From Kiritimatiellia bacterium (GTDB taxonomy: Bacteria > Verrucomicrobiota > Kiritimatiellia > RFP12 > UBA1067), in contig JAFRBA010000001.1 in assembly GCA_017405115.1 (NCBI GenBank), positions 1 to 20,605 on the forward strand: DNA of 20,605 bases. Reading direction: 5' to 3'. Positions 1-7,424 of the stretch are shown here, one piece after another. The translations under genes and the position numbers were made by a program. Under the pieces are notes generated by a model. That model did no database searches. It was not told where the DNA came from and was given only the letters and a program-made list of their open reading frames with translations. How positions within the stretch are numbered: position 1 is the first letter of the stretch; the number at the start of each line of letters is the position of its first letter.

Positions 1-1
1 T

Positions 2-451
2 CTCTGCACGTTTGCGAAGGGGTCGCTGGGTTTTGGGCTTCTCGCGGTTGTCGTCGGTGCGCCGGTCGTCGAGGAGACGGCGAAGGTCGTCCTTCCACTG
101 ATGTTGCTGGAGAAGGAGCCGTGGCGGTTCAGGAGCGTCTTTTCGATTGCGCTCACCTGCCTTTGCTCCGCGCTTGTCTTTGCGATGATCGAGAACCTCC
201 TATACTTCCACGTCTACATACCCAAGGACAAGCTCAGCGCCGGAATCATCCAGTATCGTCTGACAGTCTGCACCTTGATGCACGTCGCCTGCACGACGAT
301 CTCGGTCTGTGGGCTTGCCAAGGCATGGCGCGAGGCGAAGAAGGGGCATTCCGCTTTTTCTGCGCCGACCGTCACGCCGTACCTTGTCGTGGCTATGGTC
401 ATTCACGGCCTCTACAACGCCGCCGCGACGATTTTCAGTCTTGCTGAGTGA
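2..451 (+). CDS. PrsW-family intramembrane protease, C-terminal part (5' end outside window)
   Basis: The reading frame is open from base 2 to the TGA at 449-451, so the gene begins before the window; the first internal ATG at 101 is not the start. The visible part contains the marks of the PrsW/M82 family of membrane-embedded glutamic proteases. There is an EExxK motif (APVVEETAKVV, bases about 56-88), then a membrane segment with a conserved EN (FAMIENLLYF), a segment with a His (LMHVACTT), and a last segment with HGLYNA. These are the four conserved blocks of the family, which cleaves membrane-anchored proteins such as anti-sigma factors. The substrate cannot be told here. The next gene, vsr, starts 16 bases downstream. 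CPBP-type proteases share an EE motif, but the later EN and HxxxN blocks fit PrsW better. Confidence 0.8.
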   Translation, partial: LCTFAKGSLGFGLLAVVVGAPVVEETAKVVLPLMLLEKEPWRFRSVFSIALTCLCSALVFAMIENLLYFHVYIPKDKLSAGIIQYRLTVCTLMHVACTTISVCGLAKAWREAKKGHSAFSAPTVTPYLVVAMVIHGLYNAAATIFSLAE

Positions 452-467
452 AAGACTTTATGTTGCC

Positions 468-947
468 ATGGACACGGTGAGCAAGGAGAAAAGGTCTAAG
501 ATAATGTCGGCGATACACTCGCGCGACACGTTGCCGGAAGTCGTCGTTAGGAAGATGCTATGGGCGAACGGCTACCGATTCCGCGTCTGCGACAAGCGCA
601 TCGTCGGGCATCCCGACATCGTGATACCGAAGTGCCGCGCCCTCATCGAGGTTCGGGGTTGCTTCTGGCACCAGCACGGGTGGGAGTGGGACGGGCGCAA
701 GCTCGTGCAGACTTCTGTTTGCGCGACCGCCACGAGGCCGAAGTCAAACCGCGCGTTCTGGAACGCGAAGTTCCGGCGCAACGTCCGCCGCGACGCCGAG
801 CACGAGAAGGCGTGGGCGGCGGAGGGCTGGAACCTCATCGTCATATGGGAATGCGCCCTCAAGACGGCGAAGGAGCGCGAAAAGACATTCGCGTTCGTCC
901 TCGGAAATCTGGCAAGGTGGTCGAAAGAAGGAGCTGGACGGGATTAA
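468..947 (+). CDS. vsr: Very short patch repair (Vsr) endonuclease
   Basis: A 159-residue protein. Vsr nicks DNA 5' of T:G mismatches that arise when 5-methylcytosine deaminates. The ATG at 468 gives the usual Vsr N-terminus, with KRSKIMSAIHSRDT matching the family's RSxxMxxIxxxxT block. Asp50 in GHPDIVI matches the catalytic Asp51 of the E. coli enzyme. GCFWHQH (64-70) keeps the zinc-ligand Cys and two His, and IWECAL near 127-132 keeps the later Cys. The position of E. coli His64 is Arg63 here. About ten extra residues (GWEWDGRKLV) lie between the His pair and the next Cys (Cys85). Vsr usually accompanies a cytosine methyltransferase, but none is encoded in the visible flanks. The ribosome-binding site is weak. 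Family assignment is firm; activity is less certain because of the changes. Confidence 0.88.
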   Translation: MDTVSKEKRSKIMSAIHSRDTLPEVVVRKMLWANGYRFRVCDKRIVGHPDIVIPKCRALIEVRGCFWHQHGWEWDGRKLVQTSVCATATRPKSNRAFWNAKFRRNVRRDAEHEKAWAAEGWNLIVIWECALKTAKEREKTFAFVLGNLARWSKEGAGRD

Positions 948-993
948 CGGAGATACGCAGATCGGGATTTGTCCCAGGTGCGGACGGGACCTT

Positions 994-2133
994 GTGCGCG
1001 GCATGACTCCGACGGGCAAGGTGTGCTTTCGCTGTCCGTCTTGTGCCGGTGTCGCCGTCACGCTTCCCGCGCTCCGCGAGTCGCTGGACGCGAGAAGCAT
1101 AGCCGCGCTGACGATGGCAGCTCGCGCCGCTGGACATGCCGGATGCGCATGCCCTGGATGCGGCGGACGCATGAGCCTCCTGAAGGTTGGCGACGGCAAG
1201 GCAAAGATCGAGATCGACGTGTGCGGACGCTGCCTTTCGGTCTGGTGCGACAGGGGCGAATACGAGACGCTTGCGCCGCCTCCTCCGCCGAAGCCCGGTG
1301 AGAAGACGATGCGCGAACTTCTTGGTCAGGCTTCGCCGGAGGTGCGCGAGCGCTATGCTGCCACGCTTCTCGAAAGCTTGCCGGAGGACGTCTCGCCTGG
1401 CGATTTCGATGTCGGGGACATCTTGCGCGACATAGCGCGCCTCGTAATCGGCGCGCCGAATCTTTGGCGCAATGTAAGGCCGGTGCTGCCGCTTTTCACC
1501 ATTTTGCTGGTGCTCGCTTTGCCGATTGCGCAGGCTTGCATATTCTACCGGTTTCATGATCTGAGTACTGTCGGCGGTTACACTTATTACTCCAGGGGTC
1601 GCGATTTCTGGCTCATCAGCGCGATCATGGCCGAAAAGCGCGGTTTCGGCCTGTCAACTCCGTTGAACGTGTTTTCGTTTCCGTTTGTTCAGATGTCGGG
1701 AAGACTTGCGCTGGCTTATGCGATATTGCTTTTCTTGCCGCTGGCCGTTATCGAACGGCGTGTAGGCCACGCCAGGTTCATCGGCCTGTTCCTCCTGTTT
1801 ATGGCGGCATCGGCCGTTGCACAAGCCCTCTTCGTGGCAATGGGGCTTGCAAATGGGCAATTATGCGGCATCGCCCCAGTTGCGCTCGGACTTCTTGCGT
1901 ATTCTTCGTTCGCATGGCCGGACATGCGCATAAAGGGTCAGTTTGCATACATGCGTACTTATGCAGGGATCGTCGGTCTTGTTTTTCTTGGTTTTCCGCT
2001 ACTTAGCGTAATGGTTAATGACTTCCTCACGTACGGCGTGGGGCCGATTGCGGCATGTCTTGGTCTTGGTGCAATCCTTGGCCGCCGCGCAATGAGACGG
2101 ACACCTCCATATAACATCAACCAAGGGGGTTGA
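994..2133 (+). CDS. Zinc-ribbon (zf-TFIIB type) protein with rhomboid-like membrane domain
   Basis: The protein has 379 residues from the GTG at 994, but the true start is uncertain. The same frame reads through upstream with CPRCGRDL at 970-993, which pairs with CFRCPSC to make a first zinc ribbon, so the protein probably starts near 943, where a GAAGGAG (926-932) precedes an ATT overlapping the vsr stop codon. A second ribbon (CPGC at 53-56 and CGRC at 77-80, followed by VWCDRGE) matches the zf-TFIIB pattern. A proline-rich linker (95-101) leads to about six membrane segments from residue 163 on. The segment VIERRVGHARFIGLFLLF resembles rhomboid TM2-3. The place of the rhomboid GxSG motif reads CGIAPVALG, and the last helix has no His where the catalytic one would be. 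It is therefore probably a non-catalytic rhomboid relative. The cellular role is unknown. Confidence 0.65.
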   Translation: MRGMTPTGKVCFRCPSCAGVAVTLPALRESLDARSIAALTMAARAAGHAGCACPGCGGRMSLLKVGDGKAKIEIDVCGRCLSVWCDRGEYETLAPPPPPKPGEKTMRELLGQASPEVRERYAATLLESLPEDVSPGDFDVGDILRDIARLVIGAPNLWRNVRPVLPLFTILLVLALPIAQACIFYRFHDLSTVGGYTYYSRGRDFWLISAIMAEKRGFGLSTPLNVFSFPFVQMSGRLALAYAILLFLPLAVIERRVGHARFIGLFLLFMAASAVAQALFVAMGLANGQLCGIAPVALGLLAYSSFAWPDMRIKGQFAYMRTYAGIVGLVFLGFPLLSVMVNDFLTYGVGPIAACLGLGAILGRRAMRRTPPYNINQGG

Positions 2134-2163
2134 TGGCTTGTACTGGCTGCATGATGTGCCCAC

Positions 2164-2211
2164 TAGACCGGGACTAGTCCTAAATGATATACTATTGGAC
2201 ATAACGAGGAG
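2164..2211 (+). promoter_or_regulatory. Candidate promoter, palindromic operator and RBS for the LysM lipoprotein gene
   Basis: A TATACT (2188-2193) lies 18 bases after TAGACC (2164-2169), a weak match to a sigma70 promoter. A perfect 10-bp palindrome, GGACTAGTCC (2171-2180), sits between the two boxes, where a repressor could block polymerase. GAGGAG (2206-2211) lies nine bases before the ATG at 2221. The palindrome is seen directly; its use as an operator is inference. Confidence 0.35.
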
Positions 2212-2220
2212 AATGACGAC

Positions 2221-2733
2221 ATGAAGCTGTCGAAGAAGAACGCGGCACGTCAGCGAGCCATACACAGGGCCATTTTATCTGGCAGGGCATTGGGCGGAGT
2301 GCTCGTCGGCCTTGCCGCAGTAACGGCCGCGAGCTGCCGCGGGAACCCATCGCCGGGTCAGACGATGGGGTTATACGTCCCTCCATCCCGTGCGAACAGG
2401 GTGAACGAGTCCAGGCAGATCCACAGGCTGCCCGGGGATGTGTCGGAGCCTATTCTTGCGAAGCCAAATGCCGTCCGGGAACGGCGTGATGCACCGGCCG
2501 TGATAGGCAAGGTCGTGCGCCTGCCGGAGCGACGCGAACCGCAGCAGACGTTGCCCGCAGGTCAGTATCGAGTCAAGCGCGGCGACACGTTAGCGAAGAT
2601 CGCCAAGGCACAAGGCAAGACGGTCGAGGAGCTCAAGAGGCTCAACGGCTTTGACGACACGCGCGCCGCCAGCATCAAGGAAGGCGAAGTCATCAAGATC
2701 TCCGACGGGGCAGGCGCCAAGGCCAGGGATTGA
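2221..2733 (+). CDS. LysM-domain lipoprotein
   Basis: A 170-residue envelope protein. A basic N-terminus (MKLSKKNAARQRAIHR) precedes a hydrophobic stretch ending in AASC, with Cys39 as the likely lipid-attachment site, so it looks like a type II signal peptide with a long n-region. The middle (about 40-115) is low-complexity and rich in Arg and Pro, probably a disordered spacer. The C-terminus (116-161) is one LysM repeat: YRVKRGDTLAKIAK, then a VEELKRLNGF helix and IKEGEVIKI. LysM binds N-acetylglucosamine polymers such as peptidoglycan, so the protein probably anchors to or senses the cell wall. No enzymatic domain is present. The ATG is supported by the GAGGAG upstream. The following oxidoreductase gene starts 45 bases later and could be co-transcribed. 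Confidence 0.78.
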   Translation: MKLSKKNAARQRAIHRAILSGRALGGVLVGLAAVTAASCRGNPSPGQTMGLYVPPSRANRVNESRQIHRLPGDVSEPILAKPNAVRERRDAPAVIGKVVRLPERREPQQTLPAGQYRVKRGDTLAKIAKAQGKTVEELKRLNGFDDTRAASIKEGEVIKISDGAGAKARD

Positions 2734-2778
2734 AATTTCGACGCGAAGCGGCAAACGAGCTAAAAAGGAGAGCGGACA

Positions 2779-4212
2779 ATGCAGATCACTAAGAGGGAGT
2801 TTCTGAAGCGGCTTGGAATCGCGGCAGGCGCGGGCCTGGCCGGCGCCACGCGCGCCGACGAGTACACGTTCACCGGCGAAGCGCTGCCTCCGGGCGCGAT
2901 AGGTGACCCGACCAAGCCGGGGTTCGGGAAGAACATCTTCCCGCTGCCGCATACCATCGAGGACGGCCCCAGCGCGTTTTTGAAGGACGGCAAGGTCTTT
3001 CAGCCGGCGCGCGAGCTGCCGGTGTTCCACGAGACGGACGTCGTGGTCGTCGGCGGAGGCCCCGCCGGATTCGCCGCGGCGGTCGCCGCGGCGCGGCAGG
3101 GCGTGAAGGTCGCGCTCGTGGAGCGCTACGGCTCGCTCGGCGGACTGTTCACCAACGGAATGGTGCTCATCATGCTCGCGACCGGCCGCAAGGAGGAGTC
3201 GGGCAGGTGGACGTTCGTGACTCGCGGCATCTGCGAGGAGTTCATGAAGCGGGCGCGCGCGCTGGGCACGGACGTCTGCAACCGCATCCCGTCCCCGGAC
3301 GGCGACGAGCGCCACGTGCAGCCGACCGTGGACCCGGAGGGCGCGAAGTACCTGATGGACACGATGGTCGCGGAGGCGGGGGTGTCGATGTTCTTCCATT
3401 CCTGGGGCGTCGACGTGGTGCAGGACGGCAACAAGGTGCTCGGCGTGGTGTTCGAGTCGAAGCAGGGGCGGCAGGCGATCCTCGCGAAGCAGGTCGTGGA
3501 CTGCACGGGCGACGGCGACGTCTTCTTCGCGGCGGGCGCGAACTACCGCCAGATAACGCACGCGATGGGCTGGGTTACGCGGCTTGGGAACATAGACCGC
3601 GTCACCGCCAAGGCGCCCCCGCTCGGTCCGGACGGCAAGAAGCTGGAGGGCGTATGGCCGCTCAAGAGCAACGAGCCGAACGGCACCTCCGGCTGGTACG
3701 GAAGGCTCGGCCCCAAGGGTAACGGACTCGACGTGCGCGATCTTTCCGCGGCGGAGGTGGAGCACCGCAGGTACTGGTGGGAGATGGTTCGCAAGATGCG
3801 CTCGACCACCGGCTGGGAAGAGGTCTACATAGCCAACACCTGTTCGCAGATCGGCCCGCGCAACACGCGGCTTCTGGATTCCGGGCTCGTCGTCGACCGC
3901 AAGATGGTCGAGGACGGCTACGACTGCCCCGACGTCGTGGGCTGGATGGGCTCCGATGGTCCGCACTTCAGGGGCGTTCCGGTCTCGTACCGCTCGCTCG
4001 TTCCGAATGGCGTTGACAACCTGCTGGCGGCGGGGCGCTGCCTCGGCGCGCCCGATACCTGCGACATCTACCGGCTCATATGCCCGTGCTTCGTCACCGG
4101 CGAAGCCGCGGGGATCGCCGCGGCGCTTGCCGCAAAGAGCGGGGTGCCGCCGAGGCGCCTGGCCTACGGCGACATCAAGTCGGCGTTGCTCAGGAGCAAC
4201 GTGTTCGTCTGA
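2779..4212 (+). CDS. Exported FAD-dependent oxidoreductase
   Basis: A 477-residue flavoprotein of the FAD_oxidored type. The N-terminus TKREFLKRLGIAAGAGLAGA resembles a Tat signal in which the twin arginine is KR; a folded flavoprotein would need Tat export. The dinucleotide-binding motif is GGGPAG (92-97), after the DVVVV strand and ending in an acidic residue in VERYGSLGG. The C-terminal LLAAGRCLGA...TGEAAGIAAALA is the second FAD-contacting block typical of this family. These enzymes are common in carbohydrate loci of Planctomycetes and Verrucomicrobia-like bacteria, but most have no proven substrate. AAAGGAG (2764-2770) supports the ATG. The DUF1080 gene starts 26 bases downstream, so the two are probably one transcript. 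A role in oxidising a sugar hydroxyl before DUF1080 acts is inference. Confidence 0.82.
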   Translation: MQITKREFLKRLGIAAGAGLAGATRADEYTFTGEALPPGAIGDPTKPGFGKNIFPLPHTIEDGPSAFLKDGKVFQPARELPVFHETDVVVVGGGPAGFAAAVAAARQGVKVALVERYGSLGGLFTNGMVLIMLATGRKEESGRWTFVTRGICEEFMKRARALGTDVCNRIPSPDGDERHVQPTVDPEGAKYLMDTMVAEAGVSMFFHSWGVDVVQDGNKVLGVVFESKQGRQAILAKQVVDCTGDGDVFFAAGANYRQITHAMGWVTRLGNIDRVTAKAPPLGPDGKKLEGVWPLKSNEPNGTSGWYGRLGPKGNGLDVRDLSAAEVEHRRYWWEMVRKMRSTTGWEEVYIANTCSQIGPRNTRLLDSGLVVDRKMVEDGYDCPDVVGWMGSDGPHFRGVPVSYRSLVPNGVDNLLAAGRCLGAPDTCDIYRLICPCFVTGEAAGIAAALAAKSGVPPRRLAYGDIKSALLRSNVFV

Positions 4213-4238
4213 TTCAAAACGCAAAGGAGGCAAGAAAA

Positions 4239-4943
4239 ATGAAAATGGACATGATGACTGTGGCTGCCGCCGCGATGCTGGTGGCAGGCTGCGCGACGGC
4301 GCCGAAGGCTCCGATCGAGCCGCATCCGGACACGCCGGCCTATGCGTGGAAGCCGTTGTTCGCCAAGGACCTTTCCGACGCGGAGTTCGAAAAGGGCTCC
4401 TGGCAGTGGGACGGCGACGTTCTGCGGAGCATGAAGCCGAATCCGATATGGACCAAGGCCGACTACGAGAACTACGTCCTTGACTTCGAGTACATGATGG
4501 AGAAAGACGGCAACAGCGGCGTCTTCATCTACATCTCCAACCTCGACAAGTTCCCGAAGTACAAGATAGAGGTGCAGCTGCTGGACGACGAAAGCCCGAA
4601 GTTCAAGGGCAAGGAGCTCCCCTACCAGCAGTCCGGCTCCCTCTACGGGCGAGCCCCCGCGATCGAGATCGCGTCGAAGCCGGTGGGCGAGTGGAACAGG
4701 ATGACCGTCTTCTGCAACGGCAAGAACGTGCACGTCGTGCTTAACGGGAAGGCCGTCGTCGACGCGAACCTCGACGACTGGAAGGATCCGCTCGTCAACC
4801 CGGACGGCACGCCCGTTCCGCCTTGGCACCGCGAATTCCCAGCGCTCTCGACGATTCCCACGCGCGGCCGCGTGGGATTCCAGGGTGTGCACGGTGACGC
4901 AGGCGTGCGGATACGCAACCTGCGCATAGCCTCGCTGCTGTAG
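4239..4943 (+). CDS. DUF1080 (3-keto-disaccharide hydrolase family) lipoprotein
   Basis: A 234-residue lipoprotein. The signal MKMDMMTVAAAAMLVAGC puts the lipid-attachment Cys at 18. The rest is one DUF1080 domain, a concanavalin-like beta-sandwich. Typical features are WKPLFAKDLSD at the start, DGNSGVFIY, the core strand YKIEVQLLDDESPKFKG, GEWNRMTV, a VVLNGK strand and the final RGRVGFQGVHGDAGVRIRNLRI. Members of this family cleave 3-keto-glycosides by elimination after a partner dehydrogenase has oxidised C3. Here the gene sits between two exported oxidoreductase genes, which fits that pathway. AAAGGAGG (4223-4230) precedes the ATG. A second copy of this domain lies inside the large fusion protein at 8149-10791, with many matching motifs, so the two are probably paralogues. 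Confidence 0.85.
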   Translation: MKMDMMTVAAAAMLVAGCATAPKAPIEPHPDTPAYAWKPLFAKDLSDAEFEKGSWQWDGDVLRSMKPNPIWTKADYENYVLDFEYMMEKDGNSGVFIYISNLDKFPKYKIEVQLLDDESPKFKGKELPYQQSGSLYGRAPAIEIASKPVGEWNRMTVFCNGKNVHVVLNGKAVVDANLDDWKDPLVNPDGTPVPPWHREFPALSTIPTRGRVGFQGVHGDAGVRIRNLRIASLL

Positions 4944-4980
4944 GGCGGCCGGCAAGGACAACTTTGAAGGAGAAAAGCAA

Positions 4981-6378
4981 ATGAAACTAAATCGTCGTCA
5001 GTTCTTCACGTGCGCGGGTTCGGCAGGGCTTTTTGCCGCAGGCGGATGCAAGGGCTTTCCCGCGATCACCTCGACCCGCAGCCCCAATTCGCTCGTACGC
5101 CACCTCTCCATAGGGTGCGGCAACCGTGCCTGGGGCGACGTCAACGAGCTCTGCACCCATCCGTCCGTAGAGATGGCGGCGTTCTGCGACGTCGACTCGA
5201 AATACCTCGCGCAGGCCAGGGCCAAGTTCCCCAAGGCGAGGTTCTACCGCGACTGGCGGGAGATGTACGAGAAGGAGTTCGCCTCGGCAGACAGCGTGTG
5301 CGTGGGCGCGCCTGACCACCACCACGTGGCGATGGCGACTGCGGCGCTGCGGGCCGGAAAGCACGTCTACCTCGAGGAGCCGATGGCGAAGACGATGGTC
5401 GAGGCGAAGTTCCTCCGCGATGTCGCGGAGAAGGCGGGCGTCGTGACCCAGATGGGCACGCAGTTCAACGCCTACGCATCAGACCGCCAGGTGGTCAAGA
5501 TGATCAAGGAAAGGACCCTTGGTCCGGTCGAGTGCGTCTATTTCCACTCGACGCGCAAGGGGATCTCGCGCCGCCGCCGTCTCTTGCCGAAGACGGCGCC
5601 GGTGCCGGAGAACCTGGACTGGAACCTCTGGCTCGGCAGCGCTGCCGAACGCCCGTACGCCGAGGGGGTCTACCATCCGCTCATCTGGCGCATTTGGCGG
5701 GACCTCGGCAGCGGCTGGATAGGCGACATAGGCTGCCATCTGATCGCCGCCGCGTGGCGCGGCATGGAGCTCGGCTCTACGCCGGTGAAGTCCGTGCTGG
5801 CGGAGACGCAGACGGACGCCGAAGACGCCGTCAAGGACTTGGTGTGGCCGACGGCCGCGCACATCGTGTTCGACTTCGACGGCGTTCCGGCCTCCGACGG
5901 CAAGCCTTTCAGGTTCGAGTGGTTCGACGGTTGCAGCGAACCCGACAACCTCGCCCCCGCGAAGTTCCGCCCGCCGGCTGAGATCGACGGGCTATACGCG
6001 AAGACGCCGTGGGGGAAGCGTCCGCACGAGGGCAAGGCCGTCAAGTGCCGCGACGGATGGATACTCCAGCCGCATTGCGCGGACTTCGCGCTGGGCGTCA
6101 GGAACGACGGCAGCGTGGTGATGCCGCCGTTGGTCGGCCCTGCGCCCACGCACTACCACGAGTTCCTGAACTGCGTGGTCAGGGGCGGCAAGGCGGCGAC
6201 GGACTTCTCGTGGTCGACCTACATGCGCGAGTGCGTCATCGCAGGCGAGATCGCGGAGCGCGTGCAGGGCGAGAGGATAACGTGGGATGCGAAGTCCCGT
6301 CGGTTCGACAACGAGTCGGCAAACGCGTTCCTCACCCGCGCATACCGCAGCGGGTGGGAAATACCTGGGCTCGGCTGA
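4981..6378 (+). CDS. Exported Gfo/Idh/MocA-family oxidoreductase
   Basis: A 465-residue NAD(P)-dependent sugar oxidoreductase homologue. The N-terminus NRRQFFTCAGSAGLFAAGGC has a true twin-arginine motif and a possible lipid-attachment Cys23, so it is probably Tat-exported and perhaps membrane-anchored. The Rossmann fold starts at HLSIGCGNRAWG, where the third Gly of GxGxxG is Ala50. DWREMYEKE and GAPDHHHVAMATAALRAGKHVY are family blocks. The usual EKP motif, whose Lys takes part in catalysis or cofactor contact, reads EEP (132-134). DIGCH (249-253) keeps the Asp and His of the later active-site motif. GAAGGAG (4966-4972) supports the ATG. It follows the DUF1080 gene by 37 bases, and Gfo/Idh/MocA enzymes are known to make the 3-keto sugars that DUF1080 proteins cleave. 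Confidence 0.87.
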   Translation: MKLNRRQFFTCAGSAGLFAAGGCKGFPAITSTRSPNSLVRHLSIGCGNRAWGDVNELCTHPSVEMAAFCDVDSKYLAQARAKFPKARFYRDWREMYEKEFASADSVCVGAPDHHHVAMATAALRAGKHVYLEEPMAKTMVEAKFLRDVAEKAGVVTQMGTQFNAYASDRQVVKMIKERTLGPVECVYFHSTRKGISRRRRLLPKTAPVPENLDWNLWLGSAAERPYAEGVYHPLIWRIWRDLGSGWIGDIGCHLIAAAWRGMELGSTPVKSVLAETQTDAEDAVKDLVWPTAAHIVFDFDGVPASDGKPFRFEWFDGCSEPDNLAPAKFRPPAEIDGLYAKTPWGKRPHEGKAVKCRDGWILQPHCADFALGVRNDGSVVMPPLVGPAPTHYHEFLNCVVRGGKAATDFSWSTYMRECVIAGEIAERVQGERITWDAKSRRFDNESANAFLTRAYRSGWEIPGLG

Positions 6379-6392
6379 GGAGACCCTGCGTC

Positions 6393-7157
6393 ATGACATG
6401 GCGTGTTGCGGCTGTCGCCGCGATGCTGGCGGCGGGTTGCGCGACTGCGCCCGATGCCGTCCGGGAGAAGACTTCCGGAGGCGTGTCCCCGCGCGGCAGG
6501 ATACGCGTGGCGTGCATAGGCGACTCCATCACATGGGGCTATGCGATGACCAACCGCGTGGAGGAATGCTATCCGGCCCAGCTGCAGCGCATCCTCGGCG
6601 ACGGATACGAGGTGCTGAACTTCGGGGATCCTGGGGCGGGGGTGTACCGCGAACCCAAGCGTGGGCCGAGCGGATGGCTTCCCCATCCCTGGCCGACGGG
6701 TGCGGCTGTCGCGGCGTACGACAGCGACCCGGACATCGTCGTCAGCAACCTCGGCATAAACGACGCCTCGATATACATGTACGAGTACGAACACGGCGAC
6801 GATGGCGCGGCAAAGACGGAGCCGGGGCTCTTTCGGCGTCAGTACGTGGACCTTCTTGAGAAGTTCAGGAAGGGCGGGCGCAGTCCCCGCGTAATTATGT
6901 GGACCCGGCTCGCCCCGGCGGGGAGGAGCCACCGCCTGTACGGCAGGCCCGACCCGTTCGTTATGGCGAGGGACCTGGACCTAGTGGCAAGGGAGGTCGG
7001 CGCAGAGCCGCTTGACATGTACACCCCGCTTGTGCCCTATGTCGAGACCCCGCACTATGCAAGGGACGGCATCCATCCGGAGGGGGGCGCCCAGCGCGTC
7101 ATCGCCGAGATCACTGCGGCGGCCATCCTCTCGCCTCCGAAGCCTAGCGGGCGGTAG
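6393..7157 (+). CDS. SGNH/GDSL hydrolase lipoprotein
   Basis: A 254-residue lipoprotein. The start at 6393 is chosen because GAGGAG (6377-6382) lies ten bases before it and the product then begins with a lipoprotein signal, MTWRVAAVAAMLAAGC (Cys16). The SGNH blocks are present: GDSITWG with the nucleophile Ser45, a Gly in NFGDPGAG, GIND (Asn123), and DGIHPEGG with Asp225 and His228. The family consists of esterases and lipases, and in polysaccharide loci they often remove acetyl groups from sugars, so a carbohydrate esterase is likely. It begins 14 bases after the Gfo/Idh/MocA stop codon and closes the four-gene run. No terminator is obvious right after it, but a palindrome-rich gap follows. 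Confidence 0.83.
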   Translation: MTWRVAAVAAMLAAGCATAPDAVREKTSGGVSPRGRIRVACIGDSITWGYAMTNRVEECYPAQLQRILGDGYEVLNFGDPGAGVYREPKRGPSGWLPHPWPTGAAVAAYDSDPDIVVSNLGINDASIYMYEYEHGDDGAAKTEPGLFRRQYVDLLEKFRKGGRSPRVIMWTRLAPAGRSHRLYGRPDPFVMARDLDLVAREVGAEPLDMYTPLVPYVETPHYARDGIHPEGGAQRVIAEITAAAILSPPKPSGR

Positions 7158-7241
7158 CCTGAAACTCTACACAACTGTGCGATGACCTACCAAGGAACGC
7201 AACACTGCCGCCTAGCCGTCCGACGCTGCTCGCGACCCGGA

Positions 7242-7357
7242 TTTCGGCGGTCCCGGCGGCATGGCCCCATGGCAGTCAACCGAGTCTCTGGCTTTTGCTT
7301 GCGCATGCGTCCACCGAGGTGAACCGGCTTCCCCGCAGCCATGCCGCACCGCCGAAA
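7242..7357. repeat. Imperfect inverted repeat 1 in the 7158-7645 gap
   Basis: The left arm TTTCGGCGGT (7242-7251) plus GCGGCATGGC (7256-7265) is the reverse complement of the right arm GCCATGCCGC (7338-7347) plus ACCGCCGAAA (7348-7357). This gives 20 paired bases with a four-base bulge. A perfect palindrome, CGCATGCG (7302-7309), lies near the centre. No coding signal is convincing here. It could be a structured RNA, a transcription end, or a small non-autonomous element. Confidence 0.6.
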
Positions 7358-7424
7358 GTCCTCTCGCTCGCACGTCGGCCGTCTCAGCGGCGCACTAGAT
7401 TCGCGACGGGCGCGGAGGGGCGCT

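Noticed and set aside
1264..1303. Proline-rich stretch after the zinc ribbon as a possible repeat or frameshift sign
   Set aside because: The frame stays open with good membrane segments afterwards; it is an ordinary linker.
2590..4233. Long open frame of 547 codons on the - strand
   Set aside because: It lies opposite the FAD oxidoreductase gene, is rich in Arg, His, Val and Ala as expected for the antisense of GC-rich coding DNA, and has no recognisable domain.
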